In this document: piece by piece, positions 24,676 through 34,003 of the stretch
Position numbering within the stretch: position 1 is the first letter of the stretch
Layout: the number at the start of each line of letters is the position of its first letter
Assembly (NCBI RefSeq): GCF_900129585.1
Contig: NZ_FQWF01000012.1
Span: forward strand, 62,001 to 126,000
Direction: 5' to 3'
DNA from: Flavobacterium micromati
GTDB taxonomy: Bacteria; Bacteroidota; Bacteroidia; Flavobacteriales; Flavobacteriaceae
DNA length: 64,000 nt
The notes under the pieces: model-generated
Seen by the model: only the letters and a program-made list of their open reading frames with translations
What the model was told of the DNA's origin: nothing
Databases searched by the model: none
Made by a program: the position numbers and the translations under genes

Positions 24676-26466
24676 TTACATTCTTTCAGGAACAGCAATC
24701 CCTAATAATTGAAATGCTAATGCTATTGTATCGGCTACTTTTTTAGAAAGTTGCACTCGGAATATTTTTTTATCAATGTCCTCTTCTCCTAAAATAGAAA
24801 CTGCTTGATAGAATGAATTGTACTCTCGTACTAATTCATAAGTGAAATTTGCCACTAAAGCTGGACTGTGTTGCTGCGCCGCACTTTGAATCACTTCTGG
24901 AAATAATTCTAGTTGCTTCACTAATTCCTTTTCTTTTTGATGCAACTCTGAAACGTTAGATTTAACACTATAATCAAAATTAGCTTTGCGAATTATGGAT
25001 TGAATTCTAGCATACGTATATTGAATAAACGGACCTGTGTTTCCTGCAAAATCGACTGATTCTTCTGGATTAAACAAGATTCGTTTTTTAGGATCTACTT
25101 TCAAAATGTAATATTTTAAAGCACCAAGACCTATTGTGTTATATAACTTTGCCTTATCTTCAACTGAATAGCTGTCTAATTTCCCTAAATCTTCAGCAAT
25201 TTTTTGAGCAGTATCTGTCATTTCCTGCATCAAATCATCGGCATCAACAACAGTTCCCTCACGGCTTTTCATTTTTCCAGAAGGTAAATCTACCATTCCG
25301 TAAGATAAGTGAAACAAGTTTTTAGACCAATCAAAACCTAATTTTTTCAGGATTAGGAACAAAACTTTAAAGTGATAATCTTGTTCGTTTCCTACGGTAT
25401 AAACCATGCCGCCTACATCAGGAAAATCTTTCACACGTTGAATAGCAGTTCCTATATCCTGCGTCATGTAAACCGCTGTTCCATCTGAACGAAGCACAAT
25501 TTTTCGATCTAGACCTTCCTCAGTCAAATCAATCCAAACGGAACCGTCAGCATCTTTTTCGAAAACGCCTTTGTCTAAACCAATTTGCACCACATCTTTA
25601 CCGAGTAAATAGGTGTTACTTTCATAGTAATATTGATCGAAGTCGACTCCTAGGTTTTTATAAGTGATAGCAAAACCGTCATAAACCCATTGGTTCATCA
25701 TTTTCCAAAGTTTGATCACCTCTTCATCGCCAGCCTCCCATTTAAGCAGCATTTCCTGCGCTTCTATAATGATTGGAGCTTGTTTTTTAGCTTCATCTTC
25801 GGTGTGACCGGCAATTATTGATTGTGCAATTTCTTCTTTATATACTTTGTCAAAAGCTACATAATAATTTCCCACAAGTTTATCTCCTTTTAGACCAGTA
25901 GATTCTGGAGTTTGCCCATTTCCAAATTTTTGCCAAGCCAACATTGATTTACAAATATGGATTCCTCGATCGTTGATGATTTGGGTTTTGTACACTTTTT
26001 TTCCACTCGCTTTTATTATTTCAGCTACTGAATATCCTAAAAGGTTGTTTCGAACATGACCTAAATGTAGCGGTTTATTAGTATTAGGTGAAGAATATTC
26101 AACTAATACCGCTTTATCATCTGATCCAATATTTGGTGATGGAGTTACAAAACCAAATTTAGCTTCATCTTTTATTCTTGCAAAAAATTCTAAATAGTAA
26201 TCATCAGAGATGACAATATTTAAAAATCCTGAAACGACATTAAACTGACTCACTTCAGTCAAATTTTCAACTAAATAATTTCCTATTTTATTGCCTAATT
26301 CGACTGGATTACTTTTTATCAGTTTTAATAATGGAAAAATAACCATTGTAATATCGCCCTGAAATTCTTTCCGTGTGGTTTGAAATTCAACTTTATCAAG
26401 AGTAACATCAAATAAAGCTTTTACAGCTTTTTCGATAGCGGGCGTAAGAATTTGTGGTAATGTCAT
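24676..26466 (-). CDS. argS: Arginyl-tRNA synthetase
   Basis: 596 aa. It has the N-terminal Add-1 domain, the class I HIGH box in YSSPNTNKPLHLGHVRNN, the LPSGKMKSREGTVVDADDL loop (a KMSKS equivalent) and the C-terminal DALR anticodon-binding domain ending VADTIALAFQLLGIAVPERM. It charges tRNA-Arg. It stands alone on the minus strand, with 213 bp to the lgt terminator and 356 bp of non-coding DNA upstream. Confidence 0.97.
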   Translation of the reverse strand: MTLPQILTPAIEKAVKALFDVTLDKVEFQTTRKEFQGDITMVIFPLLKLIKSNPVELGNKIGNYLVENLTEVSQFNVVSGFLNIVISDDYYLEFFARIKDEAKFGFVTPSPNIGSDDKAVLVEYSSPNTNKPLHLGHVRNNLLGYSVAEIIKASGKKVYKTQIINDRGIHICKSMLAWQKFGNGQTPESTGLKGDKLVGNYYVAFDKVYKEEIAQSIIAGHTEDEAKKQAPIIIEAQEMLLKWEAGDEEVIKLWKMMNQWVYDGFAITYKNLGVDFDQYYYESNTYLLGKDVVQIGLDKGVFEKDADGSVWIDLTEEGLDRKIVLRSDGTAVYMTQDIGTAIQRVKDFPDVGGMVYTVGNEQDYHFKVLFLILKKLGFDWSKNLFHLSYGMVDLPSGKMKSREGTVVDADDLMQEMTDTAQKIAEDLGKLDSYSVEDKAKLYNTIGLGALKYYILKVDPKKRILFNPEESVDFAGNTGPFIQYTYARIQSIIRKANFDYSVKSNVSELHQKEKELVKQLELFPEVIQSAAQQHSPALVANFTYELVREYNSFYQAVSILGEEDIDKKIFRVQLSKKVADTIALAFQLLGIAVPERM

Positions 26467-26822
26467 TTGATGAAATATTTTAAAGCGTGCAAAGATAGTT
26501 ATTCTGGGGGAATTAAATCCTTATCCATTTTTAAGATCGAGGTTAAACCCTGAAGTACTTGATAAAAATACAACTTCATTCTAAAAAACCTCAAAATGTG
26601 GACTCAATAGCGAAATCTGACAAAAAAAATGAATATTCCAATAAAAAAAAGTGTGAATATAACAATGAATCTCAAAAATTGTGTAACACTATTTCATCAG
26701 TAATTTAGGATCTTTATTTCTGTCTTTAATTATTTAGAAAAACGCTACGCTTAAAATATTATTTAGTACAAATTTTTGCTGACAAATACAGTTTCAAATT
26801 AACAAACTAATTTCAAATCAAC
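26467..26822. other. Non-coding spacer upstream of argS and the acidic stress-type gene
   Basis: 356 bp between divergent genes. It is very AT-rich with no open frame of note and no hairpin terminator. It must hold the argS promoter and the promoter of the gene at 26823. Confidence 0.6.
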
Positions 26823-27341
26823 ATGGAAACTATAAAAGAATTAGAACAAAAGATCATCAATTTTACTGCCAAAATTCTAGAAGAATATCCGGAGCTTTCC
26901 AAATATATTTCTGAAATGCCAGCAAATAATTCTGAAGATGAAAAAATAAAAATTGAAAATTTTGAAAAGTACTATCAATCATTAAGGGACGTTGTTCATC
27001 AGTATTCTCAAACACATGATGGCAACATACAACTCAGTGATAATAAAAACGCTAAATACGCAGACCTTCAAATTTATCCAGCAGAAGAAGATATTTACCA
27101 ACAATTTACTAAAGAAGCAGATTTAAATCCTGAAAATATTTCTAAAAACAAAACGCCATACGAAACGGTAGACGGAACGAACAAAAAAGATTTTCAGGAC
27201 ACGATGACAGGAAGCGATTTAGATGTTCCGGGTTCAGAACTAGATGACCAGCAAGAAAGTATTGGAAGTGAAGACGAAGAAAATAATTATTATAGTTTGG
27301 GCGGAGATAATCATAATGATTTGGATGAAGATAAAGCGTAA
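26823..27341 (+). CDS. Acidic Flavobacterium-type protein of unknown function
   Basis: 172 aa, no signal peptide or membrane segment. An N-terminal helical part (ETIKELEQKIINFTAKILEEYPELSKYISEMP) is followed by an acidic, presumably disordered C-terminus (about 120-172; GSDLDVPGSELDDQQESIGSEDEENNYYSLGGD). The C-terminal sequence looks strongly constrained; I recall similar proteins in related genomes but no named domain. It heads the group of small stress-type genes. A role as an acidic cytoplasmic stress protein or chaperone is inference only. Confidence 0.8.
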   Translation: METIKELEQKIINFTAKILEEYPELSKYISEMPANNSEDEKIKIENFEKYYQSLRDVVHQYSQTHDGNIQLSDNKNAKYADLQIYPAEEDIYQQFTKEADLNPENISKNKTPYETVDGTNKKDFQDTMTGSDLDVPGSELDDQQESIGSEDEENNYYSLGGDNHNDLDEDKA

Positions 27342-27486
27342 TAAAAAGTAACAACTTTGAATTTTTTATCGGTAAAAAATGGTTTGAAACTGAAAAACAA
27401 TGCGAGATTCAAACTAATAAATACAAAGAATTACTATAGATTAAGCAAACTGCGAGGCATACAAACAATTTATAAATTAAAACGAA

Positions 27487-28248
27487 ATGAAGAGATTAGA
27501 AAATAAAGTAGCAGTTATAACTGGCGGAGCTGGTAGTATTGGAAAAATTACTGCTCAACTATTTTTAGATGAAGGAGCTAAAGTGATGTTGGTTGACTTA
27601 TCTGAGGATTCTTTAAAAAAAACTGTAGAAGAATTAAACAGTGAACAAGTACAACATTGTGTTGCCGATGTTTCAAAAGCTGTTGACGTACGGCATTATA
27701 TTGATAAAACGGTAAAACTGTTTGGAAAAATTGATATTTTTTTCAACAATGCTGGAATTGAAGGTGCTGTAAAACCAATAGTAGATTATCCTGAAGATAT
27801 TTTTGATAAAGTGATCGCGGTTAACGTCAAAGGAATGTGGTTAGGAAATAAATATGCATTACCCCAAATGAATGACGGCGGAAGCATAATTCTGACTTCA
27901 TCCGTTGCAGGAATATTAGGTTCGGCTAATATGAGTGCTTACATAATAAGCAAACATGCCGGTGTGGGCATCATGCGAAGTGCAGCGATTGAAGCAGCAA
28001 CAAGAAAAATTCGCGTAAATTCGGTAAATCCTTCACCTGTTAACAATAGAATGATGCGATCTATTGAAGAAGGCGTGTCATCAGGTAATGCGGCAGATAT
28101 ACAAAAGGAATTTGAAGCAATTATACCATTAAAACGGTATGCGGAACCTGAGGAAATTGCCAAATTAGTTTTATTTCTTGCGAGTGATGATAGTCAATTT
28201 ATTACTGGAACCACTCAGATTATAGATGGTGGATTGTCAGCTCAATAA
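27487..28248 (+). CDS. Short-chain dehydrogenase/reductase (glucose-1-dehydrogenase-like)
   Basis: 253 aa, a classical SDR: cofactor motif TGGAGSIGKIT near residues 12-22 (the usual GxxxGIG has Ser in place of Gly before Ile), NNAG near 86, catalytic Ser in TSSVAGILG, Tyr and Lys in SAYIISKHA, and the C-terminal IDGGLSAQ. Asp at the end of beta-2 (VMLVDLSED) favours NAD(H). It oxidises or reduces an unknown alcohol or sugar. It stands alone with long spacers, like its stress-type neighbours. Confidence 0.93.
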   Translation: MKRLENKVAVITGGAGSIGKITAQLFLDEGAKVMLVDLSEDSLKKTVEELNSEQVQHCVADVSKAVDVRHYIDKTVKLFGKIDIFFNNAGIEGAVKPIVDYPEDIFDKVIAVNVKGMWLGNKYALPQMNDGGSIILTSSVAGILGSANMSAYIISKHAGVGIMRSAAIEAATRKIRVNSVNPSPVNNRMMRSIEEGVSSGNAADIQKEFEAIIPLKRYAEPEEIAKLVLFLASDDSQFITGTTQIIDGGLSAQ

Positions 28249-28731
28249 TTATAAAGACTTTTTAACTACAAGGTTGATGAACGATACAGATAGATTTCGC
28301 AAAGGCACTAATTTTTTTAACCGAAACTGTGGTAATAATAATTTTTCGGTCGATGATCAACAAATTTATTTTCATTTCCAGTGAATATGCTTATCAAAAT
28401 AAGTAAATAATGTTGCAGCCCAAATTTCGCTTTGTTGTTGATTCGGTTTTTAACTATTAAAATTATTTTGTTGCAAAAAGAGATTATGATAAATTTAACG
28501 ATCGTATATTTTAGTATTTTAACTTTCAGTGACAACTTTCGATATTTTTACTGTTTAAACTGCTCTAAATTAATAATTTATCGTGGTAAAAAAAATTACA
28601 GAGGACTTCGTTGTTTAAACAATACTGTGAAATAAACAACTTTTTATAATTATTTTACAATACTTTTTTTTTAGATTTTATCCAATTTTACAATTAGAAA
28701 AAATTATTTTTCTAAAAAAAAACAATAGAAA
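28249..28731. other. AT-rich spacer upstream of the fasciclin gene
   Basis: 483 bp with no supported gene. A 49-codon frame starting at ATG 28477 exists on the plus strand (several cysteines and tyrosines) but has no recognisable family and may be chance. The last 100 bp are almost pure A/T and presumably contain the promoter of the next gene. Confidence 0.5.
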
Positions 28732-29151
28732 ATGGAAAACGAAATGCAAAATGACATTGTAGCAATAGCTACAACATCAGCCAAAACATTAGCTGCAGCA
28801 GTACAAGCTGCTGGATTAGTTGAAACTTTACAGGGAGATGGACCTTTTACAGTTTTTGCTCCCACCGATGCTGCCTTTGCGGCCATTCAATCAGATGTAG
28901 ATCAATTACTAAAGCCCGAAAGCAAGTCAAAATTGGCTAAAATTTTAACTTATCATGTAGTAAGTGGAAAAATGACAGCGGCCGATTTAGAAGATGGTCA
29001 AGAGCTAACTACAGTTGAAGGCGGTAATTTAGAAGTTATGATACAAGATGGAAAAGTCAAAGTGGGAAACGCAAATGTTGTAGCTACTGACATTATAGCA
29101 TCAAATGGGATCATTCATGTTATTGACAAAGTATTATTGCCAAAAGATTAA
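28732..29151 (+). CDS. Fasciclin (FAS1) domain protein, cytoplasmic form
   Basis: 139 aa consisting of one FAS1 domain: H1 motif [16 protein letters not shown] and H2 motif [14 protein letters not shown], then [15 protein letters not shown] at the end. Unlike most FAS1 proteins it has no visible signal peptide ([14 protein letters not shown]). FAS1 domains mediate adhesion or ligand binding outside cells; the intracellular role is unknown. Alone on the plus strand with a terminator after it. Confidence 0.93.
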   Translation: MENEMQNDIVAIATTSAKTLAAAVQAAGLVETLQGDGPFTVFAPTDAAFAAIQSDVDQLLKPESKSKLAKILTYHVVSGKMTAADLEDGQELTTVEGGNLEVMIQDGKVKVGNANVVATDIIASNGIIHVIDKVLLPKD

Positions 29152-29160
29152 ATTTTTTGA

Positions 29161-29195
29161 AAATAAAACCTTGCGATTGTGAGGTTTTATTTTTA
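29161..29195 (+). terminator. Terminator of the fasciclin gene
   Basis: A 12-bp stem (AAAATAAAACCT / AGGTTTTATTTT) with a 10-base loop and a T-tract, 10 bp after the stop codon. Confidence 0.85.
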
Positions 29196-29555
29196 GTTCT
29201 AGAATAAAAATTCGTTTATTAAAGTTCCCAAAAATCAATAATAACTTCAATATTAATCAAAACATTAAACGAAACAAATTACCAATAATATCTGTTTAAG
29301 ATGCGCTTATTTAAAAAAATTCAGTCAATGAATTTGTACAGATACTCAGGCTATTTCTGTTATCTAAAAATAGAAACTTATAGAATATTTCTAATATTAT
29401 TTTAACAAGCGCTAAAAAATAGGAATGTCAAATAAAACAAAACATCGTTAACTCAAGAAAAAATATCGCAAATTTATGAAAGTTTTGTCAGGCGTTTGCA
29501 TCCGTTGCATACATAAGACAGTAATTTTAATTTGTAATTAATAAATATTAAAACA
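29196..29555. other. AT-rich spacer upstream of the OsmC gene
   Basis: 360 bp with no open frame of note on either strand and no clear hairpin. Confidence 0.55.
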
Positions 29556-29996
29556 ATGGAAAACACACACCAATATGAAGTCAATTTTGAATGGACACAA
29601 GACAGAAAAGGAATAATTTCTTCACCGGTTTTAAACCAAAAAATAGAAATTGTAACACCTCCTGACTTCCCGAAAGGCGAGCCCAATATTTGGTCATCAG
29701 AACATTTATTTGTAGCAGCAATAAGCAGTTGCGTAATGAATACTTTTTTTGCTATTGCCGATAATTCAGAATTAGAATATGAAAGTATTAAATGCAATGC
29801 AATTGGAATCGTAGAAAAAATCGATGAAATGTATACGGTGACTGAAATAAAATTAAAACCAATTCTTACAATTGCCGACGCCGAAGATTCTGATAAAGCG
29901 CTACGAGTTTTAGAAATGAGTGAAAAAAATTGTTTGATTTCTAATTCCGTAAAATCAAACATTGTGGTAGAATCTGAAATTGTGGTTACGGCATAA
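29556..29996 (+). CDS. OsmC/Ohr family peroxiredoxin-like protein
   Basis: 146 aa. The OsmC fold is supported by TPPDFPKGEPNIWSSEHLFVAAISSCVMNTF, with the first reactive cysteine in SSC, and by EKNCLISNSVKSNIVVE, with the second cysteine in KNC. The pair reduces organic hydroperoxides in the family. No signal peptide. It lies in the stress-type gene group, which fits an oxidative or osmotic stress role. Confidence 0.92.
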   Translation: MENTHQYEVNFEWTQDRKGIISSPVLNQKIEIVTPPDFPKGEPNIWSSEHLFVAAISSCVMNTFFAIADNSELEYESIKCNAIGIVEKIDEMYTVTEIKLKPILTIADAEDSDKALRVLEMSEKNCLISNSVKSNIVVESEIVVTA

Positions 29997-30271
29997 ATTG
30001 GTTAATACAATATATTTCTAAAATCATCGTAAACAAGTTTTTGACTGATAAGGAAATGCTATTAAATAGCGCGATTTGGTCACAGACAACGCTCAATATT
30101 TAAAAGCTTCGAGCTTCTACCTTTGGAATAAAGAAGTGAAGTTGAATAAACAATGATGGTGTTTATTGTAAAAATGAGCAATTTGAAATTGCGAAATATA
30201 TTGTTTATTTAAGTACATAAAAATGTATTATACTTGATTTCTAAGGCAGTTAAAGTAAAAAATTATTTATC

Positions 30272-30415
30272 ATGGCAAAAGCAAAAAAAAGCACTAAAAA
30301 AAAGGATGACCCTTGCTGGAAGGGTTATAATCAACTTGGAACAAAAACTAAAGGTGGAAAAAAAGTCCCTAATTGTGTTCCCAAAGGAAAGGCTAAAGCT
30401 AAAAAAAGTAAATAA
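30272..30415 (+). CDS. 47-aa basic protein with DPCWxGY...VPNCVPKG motif
   Basis: A short gene: ATG at 30272, TAA at 30413-30415. Lys-rich ends flank a compact core, DDPCWKGYNQLGTKTKGGKKVPNC split by Gly/Lys, with two cysteines 20 residues apart. I recall this Cys-Trp-x-Gly-Tyr ... Pro-Asn-Cys-Val-Pro pattern as recurring in bacterial and phage proteins, which argues for a real gene. The basic tails suggest nucleic-acid binding; the cysteines could bind metal. Isolated, within the stress-type group. Function unknown. Confidence 0.7.
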   Translation: MAKAKKSTKKKDDPCWKGYNQLGTKTKGGKKVPNCVPKGKAKAKKSK

Positions 30416-30851
30416 TTGTTGTTAAAAAACAAATTTTCATCTCTTTTTAAGAACCAAACTACAATTAAACAAACAGATTGTAGAAATCATTTGTATAACG
30501 TAATTGTTTTGAATGATATAAAAAAAATGTTTAACTATCTAGGCGCTGATTTTAAGGCTTATAAATTACATGTCCGCTTGAGTTTTATTAAAAAAACCGC
30601 TACAAGCAAATTTTAAAATTAGTAGTTCCGAAGCAAATGATCTTTCTTTAAAAATTTTAAGAATGTTTTTCATCCAGATTTATTGATGAATAAGAAGTAA
30701 GCAGAAACACATCTATACGATTCAATCATTATGAATACTTACGATTTTAGCCTCTTTTTTTTACTGTTTTAACAAAATAATTTGACACCTTTCAATTTTA
30801 AATAAAATTCAAATTCTATCATTTTATAGATCATCAACACAATAATAAGTT
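30416..30851. other. Spacer with no supported gene
   Basis: 436 bp between the 47-aa and 43-aa protein genes. A 66-codon plus-strand frame beginning directly after the 47-aa gene lacks a plausible start or family resemblance and is not accepted. Confidence 0.5.
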
Positions 30852-30983
30852 ATGAACTATTACATTATAATTCCGGTAATTATTGCTGCGATTGCATTAA
30901 TTGTTTTTTTGATAAAAAGTAATCAGAAAGACAAGCAAGAATATATAAAATTTCTAAAAAATGATTTCCAGAAAAAACCATAA
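30852..30983 (+). CDS. 43-aa single-helix membrane protein
   Basis: ATG at 30852, stop at 30981-30983. Residues 3-21 are one strongly hydrophobic helix (IIIPVIIAAIALIVFLI) followed by a charged cytoplasmic tail ending FLKNDFQKKP. This N-out helix plus Asn-Asp-Phe/Tyr tail pattern recurs in small Bacteroidota proteins. Possible stress membrane peptide. It lies 52 bp upstream of the DUF6544 gene and may be co-transcribed. Confidence 0.65.
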   Translation: MNYYIIIPVIIAAIALIVFLIKSNQKDKQEYIKFLKNDFQKKP

Positions 30984-31035
30984 GAGGAATATGAAGATTA
31001 TTAAAGCTTTAATAAAGCAAAAATTTTAATCGATT

Positions 31036-32118
31036 ATGTTAAAATACATTTTAAGCTTTTTTATTGTAATCCACGGACTGATACATTTTATTGGGTTTGC
31101 AAAAGCGTTCAACTTCGGCACTATATCCCAAATTAGCAAAGAAATTTCAAAACCTGTTGGACTGCTTTGGCTTGGAACTGCATTTCTGTTTCTATTTGTC
31201 ACCATTTTATTCTTACTGAAAAAAGAAGCTTGGATGATCGTTGGAATTACAGCCATTGTAATTTCACAATTATTGATTTTTGCGGTTTGGAAAGATGCAA
31301 AATTTGGAACAATTGCTAATATAATTATTCTTGTTGCTGTGTTACTAAATTATGGAAGTTTTCATTTTGAAAAAAGTTACCATAAAGATGTCCATGTAAA
31401 CCTTCAAAGAACCAATACATTAGAAATGGATTTGTTGACAGAAACAGATTTAACTGCACTGCCTGAACCTGTAAAACGATATTTAAAATATGCTGGGGTT
31501 GTAAATAAACCAAAAGTAAAAAATATGCGCATTGCATTTGAAGGCCAAATGAGAGAAAAAGGCAAAGATTTTTTTCCCTTTATTTGTGAACAATATAATT
31601 TTTTTGACAATCCTACCCGACTGTTTTTTATGAAAGCAAAAATCAAAGGCTTTACAGTTCCGGGTTATCACAAATATTCAAATGCTAATGCAATAATGGA
31701 TATTAGACTCTTTGGGCTATTCTCGGTAGTTAAAAAATCAGGAAAAGAAATGGATCGAGCAGAAACCGTAACACTATTTAACGATATGTGTTTAATGGCT
31801 CCTGCAACATTAATTGATAAACGGATTTCTTGGCAGATAATTAATAGCAGTTCGGCAAAAGCGATCTTTACAAATGACAAAATTACCATTTCAGCCATTT
31901 TGTATTTTAATGAAGAAGGACAATTAATTGATTTTATTTCTACAGATCGCGATGTCAATAACAATCCTTTTTCTACTCCAGTAAGCAATTATAAAAACTT
32001 AAACGGCATAAACATTATGACCTATGGAGAGACGATTTGGCATTATCCTGATGGAAAATTTGTGTACGGAAAATTTAATTTAAAAGAGGTTGAGTATAAT
32101 GTTTCGGGAATGAAATAA
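31036..32118 (+). CDS. DUF6544 family protein with N-terminal membrane segments
   Basis: 360 aa. Four membrane helices are predicted in residues 1-110, followed by a soluble domain (about 130-355) showing the DUF6544 sequence LPEPVKRYLKYAGVV near residue 142 and a beta-rich remainder (YFNEEGQLIDFISTDRD, IMTYGETIWHYPDGKFVYGKF). Function unknown; family members are widespread in Bacteroidota. It follows the 43-aa membrane protein by 52 bp. Confidence 0.85.
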   Translation: MLKYILSFFIVIHGLIHFIGFAKAFNFGTISQISKEISKPVGLLWLGTAFLFLFVTILFLLKKEAWMIVGITAIVISQLLIFAVWKDAKFGTIANIIILVAVLLNYGSFHFEKSYHKDVHVNLQRTNTLEMDLLTETDLTALPEPVKRYLKYAGVVNKPKVKNMRIAFEGQMREKGKDFFPFICEQYNFFDNPTRLFFMKAKIKGFTVPGYHKYSNANAIMDIRLFGLFSVVKKSGKEMDRAETVTLFNDMCLMAPATLIDKRISWQIINSSSAKAIFTNDKITISAILYFNEEGQLIDFISTDRDVNNNPFSTPVSNYKNLNGINIMTYGETIWHYPDGKFVYGKFNLKEVEYNVSGMK

Positions 32119-32194
32119 GTAGTTGAAAAATAAGAACTGAATTGTTATTGGATAATCTAATTGTTACCATAGTAATCTTCATTTTATTTATAAA

Positions 32195-32359
32195 ATGGCG
32201 GATAAAAAACCACACTTATTTCGACGTCCGAACAAAACTACCATTAAAGTCAAAGGTTCTGACAGCGCGGTAAATCTAGCGGTTGACTTTATTTCACTAA
32301 ATTTATACAACTATTTGATTACCAATGCAAAAATGATGAAATCCAATGTTAAATTTTAA
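32195..32359 (+). CDS. Possible 54-aa basic protein
   Basis: ATG at 32195, TAA at 32357-32359. The N-terminus ADKKPHLFRRPNKTTIKVKG is basic and the rest (NLAVDFISLNLYNYLITNAKMM) is amphipathic. No recognised family. The frame is plausible because of its start and its position in a run of small genes, but it could be chance. Confidence 0.4.
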   Translation: MADKKPHLFRRPNKTTIKVKGSDSAVNLAVDFISLNLYNYLITNAKMMKSNVKF

Positions 32360-32458
32360 CACGAATTAAAAACTTAACATTGCAAATTGATTCTATTTCT
32401 TTACATTTACATAACAAAATATTTACAATTAGCTAATTAACACTATAAAAATTTTAAT

Positions 32459-32974
32459 ATGGAAGAAAATAATCAAATGAGCACAAGCAATACTGAGGAA
32501 GAAAAAGCAACTAGCAAAACTGTTCCGCCTGTAGTAAAAAAAACAACGGCAGTTTCTAATCCGGTTGTAAAAAAACCTGCTATAAAAAATCCTGCTGTAA
32601 AAAATCCTGCTGTAAAAAAACCAGCCGCTAAAAAGGAAACAGTAACTAAAATATCAGCAGAAACTGCAACCAATATAAAGAAAAATGACATTGTCAGCAT
32701 TGACGAACTAATCCAAGCTGAAATGTTAGATCTTAAGGCTACGAAAAAGTTAGATAAAAAAAATCTTAAAAAATTAAAAAAGATGAGCGACAAAAGCAAA
32801 GAGAAAGAGAAAAAAGCAAAAAACAAACTAAAAGAAAAAGCGAAAAAAGCGCAGAAAAAGAAAAAAGAGAAAGCTAAAAAAGAAAAGGTCAAAAAGAAAT
32901 TAAAAGAAAAAAAAGCTAAGAAAAAAGCAGCTGCCAAAAAGAAAAAATCAAAGAATAAGGCAAAGAAAAAATAA
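32459..32974 (+). CDS. Lys/Ala-rich histone H1-like protein
   Basis: 171 aa. Residues 1-75 contain short tandem units of the form N-P-A-V-K / K-P-A-x-K; 76-100 form an acidic/Lys hinge (IDELIQAEMLDLKATKK); 100-171 are almost only Lys, Ala and Glu and should be a long helix. Composition resembles bacterial H1-like proteins (HctB, AlgP C-terminus) that bind DNA by charge. No known domain. Alternatively a ribosome- or RNA-associated stress protein. A terminator follows directly. Confidence 0.8.
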   Translation: MEENNQMSTSNTEEEKATSKTVPPVVKKTTAVSNPVVKKPAIKNPAVKNPAVKKPAAKKETVTKISAETATNIKKNDIVSIDELIQAEMLDLKATKKLDKKNLKKLKKMSDKSKEKEKKAKNKLKEKAKKAQKKKKEKAKKEKVKKKLKEKKAKKKAAAKKKKSKNKAKKK

Positions 32975-32980
32975 TTATTA

Positions 32981-33011
32981 AAAAAATCGGAACTAACAGT
33001 TTCGATTTTTT
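32981..33011 (+). terminator. Terminator of the Lys-rich protein gene
   Basis: Stem AAAAAATCG / CGATTTTTT (9 bp) with a 13-base loop and T-tract, 7 bp after the stop. Confidence 0.75.
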
Positions 33012-33362
33012 TTTGATCTGAAAATAACTAAACAGAAATAGTTGAATTAAATTATCAGTAGTTAAATTAGAATATCGATAGCAATTAATAATGGGGAAGA
33101 TTCGGTGCAAGCGGAAGTTTATTATGGCTTACTTTTGCAAAAAACTACAACAGTAGTTAGTAAATGAACTTTATCTTCAGTAATGAATTGTTTTTTTTCT
33201 AAAAATTAAAAGTAATCACTAAAGAAAAAACCTTAATAATCAAAACTGAAATTGCATTAATTTTTTCTGTGTCAAGAAATTCAGCGGTAAACAAATTAAA
33301 TGATACCATTTTTTAAATATTGATTTTGTAAAAAAATCAACTGAATTACTTAATTATAAAAA
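33012..33362. other. AT-rich spacer
   Basis: 351 bp between convergent genes. Nothing recognisable beyond short A/T runs. Confidence 0.5.
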
Positions 33363-33881
33363 TTATCGCTCAAGATTCTCCTTCAAAGTCACTAAACTAC
33401 TAGCAATGTCATTACCTATTAATTTTTCAAGATTAACAAAATAAATAATAGCATTCAGCGGAAAATTATAAAAACTGCTAAAAGTCCAAGTGACTTTGGT
33501 TTCGTTTTCATTAATTGCTGTCAGTGAAATTATAGCAACAGACTTTAGAGGTAAAGGTTTTGTAAATTGGATATCACAGCAAATTTCCTCTCCTTCAACT
33601 ATTTTTGATATGGTTTGGGTTCCTGTGCCAATACTATTTACTTTGCTACTCCATGAATACGTAAAACCAACTTCACCATCAGTTCCGGAATAAGACTTTA
33701 CAGTATTTGGATCCTTCCGATTGTAATAACTATACTCGTTTTGATTTCTAAGCAGTCTTATGTAATTAAAAATTTGTTGTTTTGGTTTCTTAATTATTAT
33801 CTCTCTAACAATTAAGTAATCATTCTTTAAATAAGATCCCAAAACAATTATTGCAACGGCTAATAATAATATTACAGTCAT
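33363..33881 (-). CDS. SRPBCC (START-like) family protein with N-terminal membrane helix
   Basis: 172 aa: one N-terminal membrane helix (residues 2-17) then a polyketide-cyclase/SRPBCC fold (about 24-170), with IKKPKQQIFNYIRLLRNQNEYSYYNRKDPNT, GEVGFTYSWSSK and NETKVTWTFSSFYNFP. The fold binds hydrophobic ligands in a cavity; the ligand is unknown. It points toward the Lys-rich gene and is the last of the stress-type group. Confidence 0.85.
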   Translation of the reverse strand: MTVILLLAVAIIVLGSYLKNDYLIVREIIIKKPKQQIFNYIRLLRNQNEYSYYNRKDPNTVKSYSGTDGEVGFTYSWSSKVNSIGTGTQTISKIVEGEEICCDIQFTKPLPLKSVAIISLTAINENETKVTWTFSSFYNFPLNAIIYFVNLEKLIGNDIASSLVTLKENLER

Positions 33882-33923
33882 ACTTTTTTTTTAAATTTAA
33901 TCAATCGATTTTACTTTTAAATA

Positions 33924-33953
33924 AAAAACCTACGCAATAATTTACGTAGGCTT
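33924..33953 (-). terminator. Terminator of fabH-like gene
   Basis: On the minus strand: AAGCCTACG / CGTAGGTTTTTT stem-loop, 50 bp beyond the ketoacyl-ACP synthase stop. Confidence 0.8.
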
Positions 33954-34003
33954 AAAATAATTATAAGAGTATAATTTAAAATATACTAAAATTAATTTTT
34001 ACA

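Noticed and set aside
30416..30616. 66-codon frame after the 47-aa protein gene
   Set aside because: Its start is a TTG directly abutting the previous stop, with no family resemblance or plausible leader.
32473..32937. Phe-rich frame opposite the Lys-rich protein gene
   Set aside because: It is the antisense shadow of the Lys/Ala-rich reading frame; AAA/AAG codons read as TTT/CTT.
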